A stretch of 64,000 nucleotides of DNA from Nitrospira lenta (GCF_900403705.1 NZ_OUNR01000016.1:124001-188000); one strand, 5' to 3'. Shown: positions 25,168-34,377, counted from the first letter of the stretch. Translations and numbers: made by a program. Notes: a model not told the origin generated them from the letters alone.

Positions 25168-25836
25168 TTACCGTTCAGGCTCGCGGACCAGAAACTCATC
25201 GCACAGCGTCAGCATCGCCGACCGAAGCCGTTCGAGACTGCCCAAGTAGGGATTGATGGCGCGGAACTTCTCGGCCAGATCCGGCATTCCCAGACTCTGA
25301 TCAATCCACGCAGAGAAATCGCTCTCTTTGCGCTTGAGGCGATGCCGGGCCTCGAACACATGAAAATAGATCGCACTCACTTCCACCTCACTCACGGCAT
25401 TCCGGAACTCCCGAAGCGTCCGCACTTCTAGTCCCGTGGGAACTTCGAGGTGTCGGGACTGGTTGAAGTGAAACGGTTTGCCGAACATGACGCGCGGCAC
25501 GATCGGCGTGCTGGACAGGTGATCGTCGATGATGGCGATCAGCTCCGTACGTAGGGCTTCGAGACCGTTCAATTCGAACGGATCGACGACCGCCAGCCGT
25601 TCTCCCAATACGTGATCCCGAACCTCCATCGCCACCCACTGGGCAAAGTCGTTCGGATACACTCGCTCCACATAGCTGTGCCGGAGAAAATAGCTGTGCG
25701 TATGGTAATAGATCGAATCGAGCGGAACCGTCTCCAACAGCTCGACCAGCCGCCGCTCATCCTCGGCTTCTTCACCGAGGATTTCCCGCAGCTCACTGCA
25801 CCCGATAAATTGAAACGCGGTGTCTGTCTGTTTCAC
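25168..25836 (-). CDS. DUF5752-like protein
   Basis: This 222-residue soluble protein begins with [20 protein letters not shown], then a helical region with [20 protein letters not shown] and later [21 protein letters not shown] recognise this pattern as the DUF5752 family, which tends to occur beside trehalose and glucosylglycerate genes; the name is from memory. His-rich and Tyr-rich patches ([18 protein letters not shown]) suggest a binding or catalytic site. It ends 11 bases before treS and probably belongs to the same operon. Function unknown. Confidence 0.7.
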   Translation of the reverse strand: MKQTDTAFQFIGCSELREILGEEAEDERRLVELLETVPLDSIYYHTHSYFLRHSYVERVYPNDFAQWVAMEVRDHVLGERLAVVDPFELNGLEALRTELIAIIDDHLSSTPIVPRVMFGKPFHFNQSRHLEVPTGLEVRTLREFRNAVSEVEVSAIYFHVFEARHRLKRKESDFSAWIDQSLGMPDLAEKFRAINPYLGSLERLRSAMLTLCDEFLVREPER

Positions 25837-25907
25837 GATGCGTATGTCCTCATGGTGATGGGTCGCCTCATGTCGCTTGACTCGTCCTCACCGATCCCGC
25901 CGATGTA

Positions 25908-26261
25908 TCAGGACGCCCCGCCACCCGGAGCGGCATCTTTGGCGATCGCGTCTTTTGTCACCTGAGCGGCCTCCTTGATCCGAGCCGCGGTCTTTTTCAT
26001 TGCGCCGCGCGCGCTTTCGGCCACGGATTTCCACGAATCCTCAGTCTCGGTCACAATCTCATCGAGTTCCTGCCTGGCCGTCTCGGCTCCCCGCCTCAAG
26101 CGCTGTCGAACCGACGGTCCTGACACCGGAGTCGTCAGTAACACCGCCACGGCGCCGGCCAACGCGCCGAGTCCGAACGCTGCCAATACCACTGCGGCCC
26201 CCATCCCGCCGCCACTCTCTTCATCGTGCCCACGCCGCCGATTGTCTTGTCCCGTTTCCAT
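25908..26261 (-). CDS. YtxH-like membrane-anchored protein
   Basis: From ATG 26261 (ribosome site AAAGGAG, 7 bases) the 117-residue product has one N-terminal helix (AAVVLAAFGLGALAGAVAVL) followed by the YtxH marker LLTTPVSGPSVRQRLRRG. A long basic/acidic helix follows (AETARQELDEIVTETEDSW) and a Lys/Ala-rich tail. Such proteins are general-stress membrane anchors. The frame stays open back to ATG 26525, two bases after the treY stop, and this extension adds another possible membrane helix (VGLVPLLAGAVVGGLSALAA). A 205-residue two-helix form is therefore possible. Confidence 0.72.
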   Translation of the reverse strand: METGQDNRRRGHDEESGGGMGAAVVLAAFGLGALAGAVAVLLTTPVSGPSVRQRLRRGAETARQELDEIVTETEDSWKSVAESARGAMKKTAARIKEAAQVTKDAIAKDAAPGGGAS

Positions 26262-26527
26262 CGATAGGCTCCTTTCCGCCGTTGTCTCGGTGCAGCGTTC
26301 TGCGGATGAACGCCCCGACTTCCCGTTCACCGTTGTCCTTGCGGCGAGGGCGCTGAGCCCTCCGACGACAGCGCCGGCCAGCAGTGGAACAAGCCCGACT
26401 GCCGCCGACCTCCATCTGATCGCGCGCGACCCGCTCACTCTATCGCCGTCGACATAGGCCTCTCCGCCTGGCCACCATGTCGGCGCTCCCTTCTCTGACT
26501 CGCTCACATCAATCAACCGCACCATGG

Positions 26528-29434
26528 TCAGGCCACTTTCTCCAGACAGGCGACCGGATAGTGAGCAAAGATCTCTCCGACGGACAACACCTGTTTATTC
26601 CCGCGTAACACCGTTTTGACCACCTCTCCGGTCAGAATATTGCGAAACCTGACGCCCTCCTGCCCGACCGGGACGACGAGCCAGGTGTCACGCCAGACGG
26701 CTTCGCCGAACGGCGGCGTCTGCGCATCCGGCACGACCGCGGTGATCAACCGGGGGACAATCGCGAGCACCATCTCCTCACCCTGACAGCGGGCAAACGC
26801 GAAGAGATGATCGGCATGCTCTCCTCCGGCGGCCAGCGGTACATAGCGGCCGTGCGCAAACAACTCACGATGCGCACGCCGAAAACGCAGGAGGTCAGCG
26901 GACAGAAATAATTTAATCCTGCCGTCCTGCCGTCGCGCGAAGAGGTCCTGTGCCCGCGCAAGGCGATCGGCGTCGGCGGACGACGCACGAGTCCATTCGG
27001 TCAGGCAGCGAACCCTGGTGGAAAAATCAACGGGCCGCCGGTTGTCCGGATCCACCAGACTGAAGTCCCACAGCTCAGTCCCCTGATACACATCGGGCAC
27101 ACCCGGCGCCACCATCTTGAGGAGGGTCTGTGACAAGGAGTTGTAAAGGCCGTATTGAGCCACCTGTTGTTGAAATGGAAGGAAGTCATCCAGAAATTCG
27201 TTCGGAATCGATCGATCCAACGACTTGGCGATAAAGGCTCTAATGCCCTCCTCGTACTCCGCATTGGGACTGACCCAGCTCGTGTGCTCCTTCGCCTCTT
27301 TGACGGCCTTATTCATGTACGCCTGGATGCGCTCGACAAAGCAGGCATACTCCGGTTCATCCAGCGGCGCCAACGGCCACACGCCGATCACGGTCTGATA
27401 CAGCAGATACTCTTCGTTGCAGCCGGGAATCGTGTCGCCTCCGACGTGTGTTTTGTGGCAACGGTTGATCTTGACCCAGCGCAGCACATGTTCTTTCCAT
27501 TGCTTGGGGATCTCTGACAGCACATTGAGCCGCGCGCGAACGTCTTCGCTTCGTTTCGTATCGTGGGTCGAGGTGGCCGAAAGCGACGTCGAGCGAAGCT
27601 CCTGCCGGGATTCCCATTGGTGATGGACGAGCGAGGGGGCGATACCGAATTGTTCGGGGCTGGATCCGACTTCATTGAGAGACACAAACCTGTGATAGCG
27701 ATAGAAGGCCGTATCCTCCACGCTCTTGGCCGTCACGGGGCTGGTCGTTTGCTGGAAGCGCGTCACAAACTTCAACCGTTCGTCGCAATCCGATTCGGCA
27801 TGGTTGGAGGATTGCAACAAGAGATCGCGCACGAAATTAAAGACCAGTCCGCTCACCGCAGGGTTCCGGCGTTTGGCATGCGCCACGGCTTGCCAGATGA
27901 ACACGCGATCCCGGTCAAGAATGCCGTCGGTGTCGCCGGTCGTATAGGTGCGATAGACGGGGAAGCAGGCAATAATCTCCTGAATCGCGTAGGTCAAACT
28001 ATTGAGCGTGAAGTCCCGTGACCGCCGGTCCCGTTCAGACAACCGGTCCAATTGATGGCCCAGCACAGCGAGTTCACTGGCCATCGACACCTGCATGATG
28101 AGCTGCTTGCACCGGTAGACGAGTTCTTCAAATGATTCCACCCTTCTGGACATTCGCCTGTACAGGGCATCGAACGCCCGCTCATTCGCGCGATCCACGA
28201 ACAGCGCGTTCAGCCAGCCGAGAAAGTCGTAGCCTGTGGTACCGAAGACCGGCCAATTCGCCGGCAGCTGCTCATTGACGCCGAGAATCTTTTCGACTAC
28301 CACATAGAGCGGGCGCTCCGTCACATCCGATGCGACGGTCAGTTCCTTCTTGGCCCACGACTGCAGTTTATTCAGATAGTCGGCCGGATCGTAGAGCCCG
28401 TCCACATGATCGATGCGCAGGCCCGTGACCGACCCTTCCTTAAGGAGGCGAAACAAGAGTTTGTGAGTCTCCTCAAACACCGTGGGATCTTCCATACGAA
28501 TTGCGGCCAACTCGTTGATGTCGAAGAAGCGGCGATAATTGATCTCCTCCGCCGCAACCCGCCAATACGCCAGCCGGTACGCCTGATCGTTCAGGACTTG
28601 ATCCAGCAGATCAAAGCTTCGAGGCTGACCTTTTGTGCCGTTGACGATCCGGACATTCTCATGGAGAAACGTTCGCACCGTCGCGCTGCTCTCAACCAGC
28701 GTGGCCAGGCGGCGCTTGATAATTTCCTTTTCACGATAGCGCTCCGCCACCAGCGCCGGCTCTCGGTCCTGCCGAGTGGGCAAATGCCGCAATGCCGTGA
28801 TGATACTTTCCAATTCCATGACATGCGGACTGTGTGGACCCGTTTCACGGATCAGCGAATCCAGCCGATGCAAGAGAATGAGGGCGGACGGTTTCGGGGC
28901 CACCGGGAGAGAATGGTCATAGTATCGGATTAAAAACCGTCCATCCTCGTAGACCAGTTGCAGTTCCTGATTTTCCAACACCAGGCCATACTGATCCCCG
29001 AGGATCGGCAAGAGCACCTTGTCCTGCAATTCAGACTTGAGCGGATCCCAATCGATATCGAAAAACGACGCATACGGAGAACTCGGACCGTTTTCCAGCA
29101 CGTCCTGCCACCAGCGATTGAGCTGCCGCGTGATCCCCATGTGATTGGGCACCACATCCATCAGCTGGCCCATGTCGTGCCGCTGCAACGCATCCACCAT
29201 CACGCGGTAGTCTTCCTCCGTTCCAATGTCCGCATTCAACCGGGTGGGATCGACGATGTCATAGCCGTGCGAACTGCCCGGCACGGCCGTGAAATAGGGC
29301 GAACAATAGAGATCCGTAATCCCCAGGTCGTGCAGGTACGGGACGATCGCCGCCACATCGCGGAACGTGAAGGTCCGGTTGAGTTGGATCCGGTAGGTTG
29401 AAACGGGAATTCTTGGGTGAACGGTTTGGTGCAT
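26528..29434 (-). CDS. treY: Maltooligosyltrehalose synthase TreY
   Basis: About 968 residues. It turns the reducing-end alpha-1,4 bond of a malto-oligosaccharide into an alpha,alpha-1,1 bond. The TreY signature is clear: STYRIQLNRTFTFRDVAAIV, then SHGYDIVDPTRLNADIG, DVVPNHMGI, nucleophile region LRIDHVDGLYDP, and VVVEKILGVNEQLP with the acid/base Glu. Near the end NDVYQGTEL-type sequence appears as PDVYQGTELWDFSLVDPDNR. ATG 29434 follows GGGAG just after the glgC stop; the frame is open to 29494 inside glgC. Its partner TreZ is encoded about 8 kb away at 37694. Confidence 0.96.
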   Translation of the reverse strand: MHQTVHPRIPVSTYRIQLNRTFTFRDVAAIVPYLHDLGITDLYCSPYFTAVPGSSHGYDIVDPTRLNADIGTEEDYRVMVDALQRHDMGQLMDVVPNHMGITRQLNRWWQDVLENGPSSPYASFFDIDWDPLKSELQDKVLLPILGDQYGLVLENQELQLVYEDGRFLIRYYDHSLPVAPKPSALILLHRLDSLIRETGPHSPHVMELESIITALRHLPTRQDREPALVAERYREKEIIKRRLATLVESSATVRTFLHENVRIVNGTKGQPRSFDLLDQVLNDQAYRLAYWRVAAEEINYRRFFDINELAAIRMEDPTVFEETHKLLFRLLKEGSVTGLRIDHVDGLYDPADYLNKLQSWAKKELTVASDVTERPLYVVVEKILGVNEQLPANWPVFGTTGYDFLGWLNALFVDRANERAFDALYRRMSRRVESFEELVYRCKQLIMQVSMASELAVLGHQLDRLSERDRRSRDFTLNSLTYAIQEIIACFPVYRTYTTGDTDGILDRDRVFIWQAVAHAKRRNPAVSGLVFNFVRDLLLQSSNHAESDCDERLKFVTRFQQTTSPVTAKSVEDTAFYRYHRFVSLNEVGSSPEQFGIAPSLVHHQWESRQELRSTSLSATSTHDTKRSEDVRARLNVLSEIPKQWKEHVLRWVKINRCHKTHVGGDTIPGCNEEYLLYQTVIGVWPLAPLDEPEYACFVERIQAYMNKAVKEAKEHTSWVSPNAEYEEGIRAFIAKSLDRSIPNEFLDDFLPFQQQVAQYGLYNSLSQTLLKMVAPGVPDVYQGTELWDFSLVDPDNRRPVDFSTRVRCLTEWTRASSADADRLARAQDLFARRQDGRIKLFLSADLLRFRRAHRELFAHGRYVPLAAGGEHADHLFAFARCQGEEMVLAIVPRLITAVVPDAQTPPFGEAVWRDTWLVVPVGQEGVRFRNILTGEVVKTVLRGNKQVLSVGEIFAHYPVACLEKVA

Positions 29435-29444
29435 GCGCTCCCTG

Positions 29445-30698
29445 TTATGAAGAGATTCGGATATTGGATGCGCTCTTGCCGAGGGTCTGGCCACGGGGCA
29501 GCACGACCAGGCCTGATTTCGTTGTCTTGTAGTGTTTCCGATCCGCTTCGAGTGATATGCCGATGTGCGTCGATTGCGGAATCACGTTATAGCGGTCGGC
29601 AATCACTCGGCGGAGGCGGGCATTGGCCCCGATCCTCGCGCCGTCCAGAATGACACATTCTTCAATCTCGACTCCGTGCTCGATATGGACATTGCGGCCG
29701 ATCACCGAGCGGGAAATCTTCGCATCGGTCACCAGGCTCCCCTGCCCCACCATAGAGTCTTCGATCATCGCTCGGGCAAAACTGGCTGTCGGGCCATCGA
29801 ACGTGTCCGAGAGAATCGGCCAGGCCTCATTGCGAAGATCGAGCACCGGCGCAGCCCCGAGCATATCCATATGCGCCTGCCAATAGGCGTCCAGCGTCCC
29901 GACATCGCGCCAGTACCCTGGTTCCTCATACGGCTTGATCCCCGGCACGCTGTTGTCGCAAAAATTGTAGGCCATCACGCGATGGCTTGAGATCAAGCGA
30001 GGAATAATGTCTCGGCCAAAATCATGCGACCCCGGTTTCGAGGCGTCCTCCTCCAAGACGGTGGCAAGCAACTCGCGGTTAAAAATGTAATTCCCCATCG
30101 AGGAGAACGCATGCCGGGGATCCTGCACCATGGGTTTCGGCTGCTTGGGTTTCTCTTCAAAACCCGTGACACGCCCGTCATGGTCAGTCTCGATGATTCC
30201 AAACCCCGTGGCCGCCTGCAGCGGCACCGGCAACGCCGCCACGGTGACGTCGGCCTGTTGCTCTTGGTGAAAGCGGACCATCTGGTTAATGTCCATGCGA
30301 TAGATATGGTCGGCCCCAAACACCGCGACCAGATCCGGCGCGAAATCATGAATCAGATTCAGATTGTGATAGACCGCATCGGCGGTCCCTTCATACCACC
30401 CGCCCCGCGCCTTCATTTGCGGAGGGACGACGGTGATGAAATGCTGTTTGATGCGCCCGCCGATCCGCCAGGCTCGGCGCAAGTGTTCGATCAACGATTG
30501 AGAGCGGTACTGCACCAGCACATAGATCGACATGATCCCGGAGTTCAAGAAGTTACTCAGGACAAAATCCGCAATACGATACTTTCCGCCGAACGGCACG
30601 GCCGGCTTACTCCGCTGCTCGGTCAACGGCATGAGCCGCTCGCCCTTGCCTCCGGCCATAATGATGGCCAGCACGCGATTGCCTGGTGTGCTCGTCAC
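29445..30698 (-). CDS. glgC: Glucose-1-phosphate adenylyltransferase GlgC
   Basis: The 417-residue enzyme makes ADP-glucose from ATP and glucose 1-phosphate. Seen are the nucleotide-binding IIMAGGKGERLMPLT, SKPAVPFGGKYRIADFVLSN, GTADAVYHNL, GADHIYRMD, FEEKP and the C-terminal left-handed beta-helix (about 290-400). The start is GTG 30698 with AAAGGAG 10 bases upstream. With no glgA in the window, its ADP-glucose may serve TreT. GlgC is usually allosterically controlled; nothing here tells by what. Confidence 0.96.
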   Translation of the reverse strand: MTSTPGNRVLAIIMAGGKGERLMPLTEQRSKPAVPFGGKYRIADFVLSNFLNSGIMSIYVLVQYRSQSLIEHLRRAWRIGGRIKQHFITVVPPQMKARGGWYEGTADAVYHNLNLIHDFAPDLVAVFGADHIYRMDINQMVRFHQEQQADVTVAALPVPLQAATGFGIIETDHDGRVTGFEEKPKQPKPMVQDPRHAFSSMGNYIFNRELLATVLEEDASKPGSHDFGRDIIPRLISSHRVMAYNFCDNSVPGIKPYEEPGYWRDVGTLDAYWQAHMDMLGAAPVLDLRNEAWPILSDTFDGPTASFARAMIEDSMVGQGSLVTDAKISRSVIGRNVHIEHGVEIEECVILDGARIGANARLRRVIADRYNVIPQSTHIGISLEADRKHYKTTKSGLVVLPRGQTLGKSASNIRISS

Positions 30699-30725
30699 GA
30701 CCTGGTTACTCCTTTGGGCCGCACA

Positions 30726-31355
30726 TTACGCCGCATCCCTGCCCGCGATAGGAAGCTGAGACTTCAGGCAATCCGACAACCGCTTTTCGACTCGTCCCCA
30801 ATCGATCACGTTGAAGAAGGCTTCCACATATTCCTGCCGTTTCAGCCGGTAGTCCGGAAGGTAGGCATGCTCGAACATATCCATGACCAACAACGGAAGG
30901 GTATCGACCAACAAACCGGTATCGTGCTCATTGAGCCAGACATTGAAAAGTCTCCCGGTCTGCACGTCATAGGACAGGATGACCCAGCCAATCCCACGCA
31001 TGCCGCCGGTCCCCTTAAACCCCTGTTCCCAGAGGCCATAGCCGTTAAAGTCTTCTTCGATTTTCTTGTAGAGCTGCGATTGCCGGTCCAGCGCCGTGGC
31101 TGTGCCGGTGAGGTTCTCGAAATAATACTCATGCAGGCGCATGCCGTTGAACTCCCAGGCGAAGCGCCGTTTCATTTCCGCCCATTCGATCGTCCCGCAT
31201 TGTCCGACCGTTAATTGCTCACGCATCATTTCGGCGAGGAGGTTCGTGTTGTTGACATAACCCTGATAGAGAGTCAGGTGCGTTGTCACGGACTGCTCAC
31301 TGAACCCGGGCAAGCGCATCAGATGGTCATACGCTTTCGCATGATATTCTTTCAT
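30726..31355 (-). CDS. Fe/Mn superoxide dismutase family protein, copy 1
   Basis: This 209-residue protein fits the Fe/Mn SOD fold with putative metal ligands His26 (TTHLTLYQGY), His75 (GMRLHEYYF), Asp159 and His163 (VMDMFEHAYLPDY). The second-ligand helix reads FNGMRLHEYYFENL rather than the usual HLNHSxFW, which marks a divergent subfamily. No signal peptide, so cytoplasmic. The start ATGA overlaps the stop of the second SOD gene by four bases, so the pair is co-translated. Metal type cannot be decided from sequence alone. Confidence 0.9.
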   Translation of the reverse strand: MKEYHAKAYDHLMRLPGFSEQSVTTHLTLYQGYVNNTNLLAEMMREQLTVGQCGTIEWAEMKRRFAWEFNGMRLHEYYFENLTGTATALDRQSQLYKKIEEDFNGYGLWEQGFKGTGGMRGIGWVILSYDVQTGRLFNVWLNEHDTGLLVDTLPLLVMDMFEHAYLPDYRLKRQEYVEAFFNVIDWGRVEKRLSDCLKSQLPIAGRDAA

Positions 31356-31984
31356 GAGGCCCTCCTTTTGATCACCGCCGTCGCCGGGCGAGGCGGAGGG
31401 AGTGCCGCCTCGAAGCGCCGTTCGACCACCGGCCAGGCAATCGCCCGCATAAAGGCCTGGACATAGGCCGTGCGGTTCATTCCGAATTCCTGCAAGTACG
31501 CGTGTTCGAACACATCCATGACCAGCAACGGGGTCGACCCAACGAGAAATCCGGCATCGTGCTCATCCAGCCAGACATTGAACAGGCGACCGGTCTCTGG
31601 ATCTCGCGTGAGGACCACCCATCCGATCCCGCGCATGCCGCCGACACTCCTGAACCCACGCTCCCAGGTGGAGTAGTCCCCGAATTCTTGCCACACCTTT
31701 TCGTAGAGCGGGGATTCTTTCCTGAGTGGAACCGGGCGCTTCGTCAGATTCTCGAAATAGAGTTCATGGAGACGCATGCCGTTGAACTCCCAACCGAAGC
31801 GGCGCTTCATCTCCGCATATTCCATCGTGTCGGCTTTTCCAAGCTTCACCAGATGGATCAGGTGCGCGGCCAACTGATTCGTGTTCTTGACGTACCCCTG
31901 GTACAGCGCGAGATGGTTTTGCAGCAGCTGATTGCTGAAATCACGCAACCCTTTGAGATCATCAAACTTCTTCACACGGTACAT
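31352..31984 (-). CDS. Fe/Mn superoxide dismutase family protein, copy 2
   Basis: From ATG 31984 (GGAAGG 10 bases before) the product has 210 residues and is a clear paralogue of its downstream neighbour. Shared motifs are LYQGYVKNTNQL, FNGMRLHELYFENL, FNVWLDEHDAGF and VMDVFEHAYL, with ligands His24, the His of RLHEL, and the Asp and His of DVFEH. The open frame reaches 32101 but that extension is unlike the family. Two adjacent SODs suggest a heterodimer or different metal use. They lie between a TetR regulator and glgC. Confidence 0.88.
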   Translation of the reverse strand: MYRVKKFDDLKGLRDFSNQLLQNHLALYQGYVKNTNQLAAHLIHLVKLGKADTMEYAEMKRRFGWEFNGMRLHELYFENLTKRPVPLRKESPLYEKVWQEFGDYSTWERGFRSVGGMRGIGWVVLTRDPETGRLFNVWLDEHDAGFLVGSTPLLVMDVFEHAYLQEFGMNRTAYVQAFMRAIAWPVVERRFEAALPPPRPATAVIKRRAS

Positions 31985-32115
31985 GTCAGCGCGTCCTTCC
32001 TGTCCTGCGACTCTATGCGTGTCACCGGCTACCGACTCGCTTCCGCAAGATCGGAGCGTAGGAGCAAGGCCGCCGCATATGAATTGAGGCCGCCGGCTCA
32101 AACAGCCCGAAAGGC

Positions 32116-32784
32116 TTACTTACCCCGCTTCAGAGAGATCGAGCGTCCGCTGCCGCTCTTGATCAAAGCCTTTACACTCTGCTCAATGGCATGAACCAAA
32201 CTGTCTCGCCGCCGCCGGACGCCTTCAGCGCCCTCGAACAGCACATGATAGGTCAAGAGTCCTGATGTATAGGCTGCAATCGCCGTCGCTAGGTCTCTCG
32301 CCGTGCTCGCCTCGGTTCCTTCCACCGCCGGACGCACGGCCTTCGCAAGCCAGCGGAGATGGGCGTCGTACACCTCCAATAAACCCTTCGCCGCATCGAC
32401 TTGCAGTTGCAACATTCCCCGCACCTGGTGAAACAACAGCAAATAATCGGGATGCCGGAGAAAGAAATCCACGCGCGTGGTAATCGCCGCCGAGAGGATC
32501 TTTGCCGGAGATGAGGCCCGGCGCACCGCGGCGTCAGTTTCCGCCGCCAGCTCGCTAAGTCCTTCTTCCAGCAAGACCCGAATGATCGCCTCTTTCGATT
32601 CGAAATATTTGTAGAAGGTGCCTTTCCCCAGATCCGCCAATTCCGTAATATCTTCGACCTTGGCCCAATAAATTCCCTTTTCCGAAAAGAGCTGTCGCGC
32701 AACTTTGAGCAGGCGGCGATTGGTTTCCACCTTCCGCCTGGCGACTCGGGAAAGTGCGACCTCTTCCTGCGCTGGTATCATCAT
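32116..32784 (-). CDS. TetR/AcrR-family transcriptional regulator
   Basis: The 222-residue protein has an N-terminal TetR HTH (about 20-66): NRRLLKVARQLFSEKGIYWA, VEDITELADLGKGTFYKYFE, SKEAIIRVLLEEGL. The C-terminal ligand-binding part is all helical. GAGGAG lies immediately before tandem ATGs at 32784 and 32781. It stands directly upstream of the SOD pair and downstream of the CBM48 gene, in the same direction, and may control this operon. The inducer is unknown. Confidence 0.92.
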   Translation of the reverse strand: MMIPAQEEVALSRVARRKVETNRRLLKVARQLFSEKGIYWAKVEDITELADLGKGTFYKYFESKEAIIRVLLEEGLSELAAETDAAVRRASSPAKILSAAITTRVDFFLRHPDYLLLFHQVRGMLQLQVDAAKGLLEVYDAHLRWLAKAVRPAVEGTEASTARDLATAIAAYTSGLLTYHVLFEGAEGVRRRRDSLVHAIEQSVKALIKSGSGRSISLKRGK

Positions 32785-32790
32785 TCTCCT

Positions 32791-33144
32791 CTATCCTTTT
32801 CTCTCCGGTAACTGCGCAACCGGCGCACCCACCTTCCGAATTGAATTAAACGTCGCGTGGTCGTTATAGATGCGATGCAGATTCAAGGGGTCCTCTTCCC
32901 ATCGGTCTCCGTTCACAACAAACTTGTACTGATAGGCGCCAGGCTCCAGGCGAACGGTGACTTTCCATAATCCTCCGGCATCGCGCTTGAGCACGCGCGC
33001 CGCTGGATTCCACTGATTGAAATCTCCAGCCACGGTGACAATCTTTGCCGCAGGATCGAAGTATTCGAAAACCACAGGCTGTTTGGCCGGCGCGCGCCGC
33101 CGGGGCAATCCAGGCGGCGTCTTTTTTCGAACTGGCTGCTTCAT
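32791..33144 (-). CDS. Stand-alone CBM48 (glycogen-binding) protein
   Basis: From ATG 33144, right after AAAGGAGGAG, a 117-residue protein consists of a basic N-tail (KQPVRKKTPPGLPRRRAPAK) and a single isoamylase-N/AMPK-beta-like domain: IVTVAGDFNQWNPAARVLKR, LWKVTVRLEPGAYQYKFVVN, GDRWEEDPLNL. FNQW and YQYKFVVNG are the usual glucan-contact and core motifs. No catalytic domain is attached. It probably binds alpha-glucan and recruits or regulates the surrounding enzymes. The frame is open to 33231, but the ribosome site decides for 33144. Confidence 0.88.
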   Translation of the reverse strand: MKQPVRKKTPPGLPRRRAPAKQPVVFEYFDPAAKIVTVAGDFNQWNPAARVLKRDAGGLWKVTVRLEPGAYQYKFVVNGDRWEEDPLNLHRIYNDHATFNSIRKVGAPVAQLPERKG

Positions 33145-33184
33145 GACTCCTCCTTTTGTCGGCCACTGTGCCGTGACACAGACC

Positions 33185-33328
33185 TCACCCGCCGAGCAAG
33201 AACCACATCCCGAATACCGTGAACGCTCCAACCGCCAGTATCAACGCACCCCACACGTAATGTCTGAGGGGAGAGTCATCCCATAACTTCAGCTGCAACA
33301 GACTCCGCTTCGGTATCAGAGGACTCAT
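33185..33328 (-). CDS. 47-residue single-transmembrane protein
   Basis: A short gene begins at ATG 33328, 7 bases after GGGGAG, and ends at TGA 33185. The product starts MSPLIPKRSLLQLKLWDDSP and has one C-terminal membrane helix (HYVWGALILAVGAFTVFGMW). It is transcribed with the CBM48 gene 40 bases downstream. The N-terminal part resembles a short cytoplasmic tail. It may be a small membrane partner; no family is recognised. Confidence 0.6.
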   Translation of the reverse strand: MSPLIPKRSLLQLKLWDDSPLRHYVWGALILAVGAFTVFGMWFLLGG

Positions 33329-33411
33329 GACGTCGCTCCCCTCCATTGCGGACAATGGAGACATTCGGTCATCGCTCCCAAACCAAATCCATTGTTGTGC
33401 GGTGCCGACCC

Positions 33412-34377
33412 TTATGCAACCCCCGTCAATTCCGCGGAGAACACCGGAACCTTTCCGATCCCGCGCAAACTCTCGGTGATCCTCTCCGCCCGGCCCCAGT
33501 CATTCCAGGCCACATCTCTCACTTCAAAGGCGGCCACATGCGAGGGCGCTCGTTCCAGCACATCCGATGAGAAATTGCGCACCGGCATGCGCTCATACAG
33601 CCGGCCCAGGACTTGAAGCTCGCGCGACGTTCCAATGGCCGGTTGAAAGGTTTCAAACAATCGCATCATCGACGGCAGGGTTTTCTCCCCCAACTTCCAG
33701 AGCATATCCACCTTTGCCACGATGATCATCGTGTTCCACAAGACCTCTTCTCCAAGGGATCCGGCGGTCCGGGGATCCGGTTTCTCCAGAAATTGGTCCA
33801 CCGTCCACACCGAATGGGGTCCATAATCAGCGACCCGTTGATCCAGCTTTATATGGCCATACTCAAACTCTTTGGCGTCCGGCCTGATCCCGAGAAGCAT
33901 CAGCCGGTCGTCCATGAGGTCGGCAGCCAACGCCGCATGACGGACCGCGTCGATAAAGACGCCTTCAGGGTAGATGAAATGATCGGAAGGATAGATGACC
34001 ACCGTCGCGTCGGGATCCATGGCCCGCACATAGGTGAGGGGTAAATAGATCCCGGCCGCTGTATCGCGATTGGCCGGCTGAAGAACGAGTTTGCCGCCGC
34101 GCGAGTCCAACTGCCTGACCGCCTCTGCCTCATGATGCGCGCCCACGACCGTCACCCGTTGTTCAGGCGCGGCCAGGCAGTCGGCGCGATCCACCGTATG
34201 TTGCAACATGGATCGCGTTCCGGTGAAGGTACAGTACTGTTTAGGTTTTTCTTCACCCAGCCACTGCTTGATGACTGGTGCCAATCGTTTTCCTTCTCCT
34301 CCTGCCAGTACAATCGACCAGAGCGGAGAAGCCGTGCGCGTGTTCCCTTGCATCGATTTCGTGTATGTCTGCATCAT
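33412..34377 (-). CDS. Mannose-1-phosphate guanylyltransferase-like nucleotidyltransferase
   Basis: From ATG 34377 (AGGAGG 8 bases before) the 321-residue enzyme has SIVLAGGEGKRLAPVIKQWL, the pyrophosphorylase loop. KPKQYCTFTGTRSMLQHTVD, VVIYPSDHFI (metal-binding Asp) and VDQFLEKPD follow, typical of ManC/GMP. No C-terminal isomerase or cupin domain follows. It would make GDP-mannose or a related NDP-sugar, perhaps the donor for the glycosyltransferase at 20899. The exact sugar is not certain. The open frame goes back to 34455 without a ribosome site. Confidence 0.82.
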   Translation of the reverse strand: MMQTYTKSMQGNTRTASPLWSIVLAGGEGKRLAPVIKQWLGEEKPKQYCTFTGTRSMLQHTVDRADCLAAPEQRVTVVGAHHEAEAVRQLDSRGGKLVLQPANRDTAAGIYLPLTYVRAMDPDATVVIYPSDHFIYPEGVFIDAVRHAALAADLMDDRLMLLGIRPDAKEFEYGHIKLDQRVADYGPHSVWTVDQFLEKPDPRTAGSLGEEVLWNTMIIVAKVDMLWKLGEKTLPSMMRLFETFQPAIGTSRELQVLGRLYERMPVRNFSSDVLERAPSHVAAFEVRDVAWNDWGRAERITESLRGIGKVPVFSAELTGVA

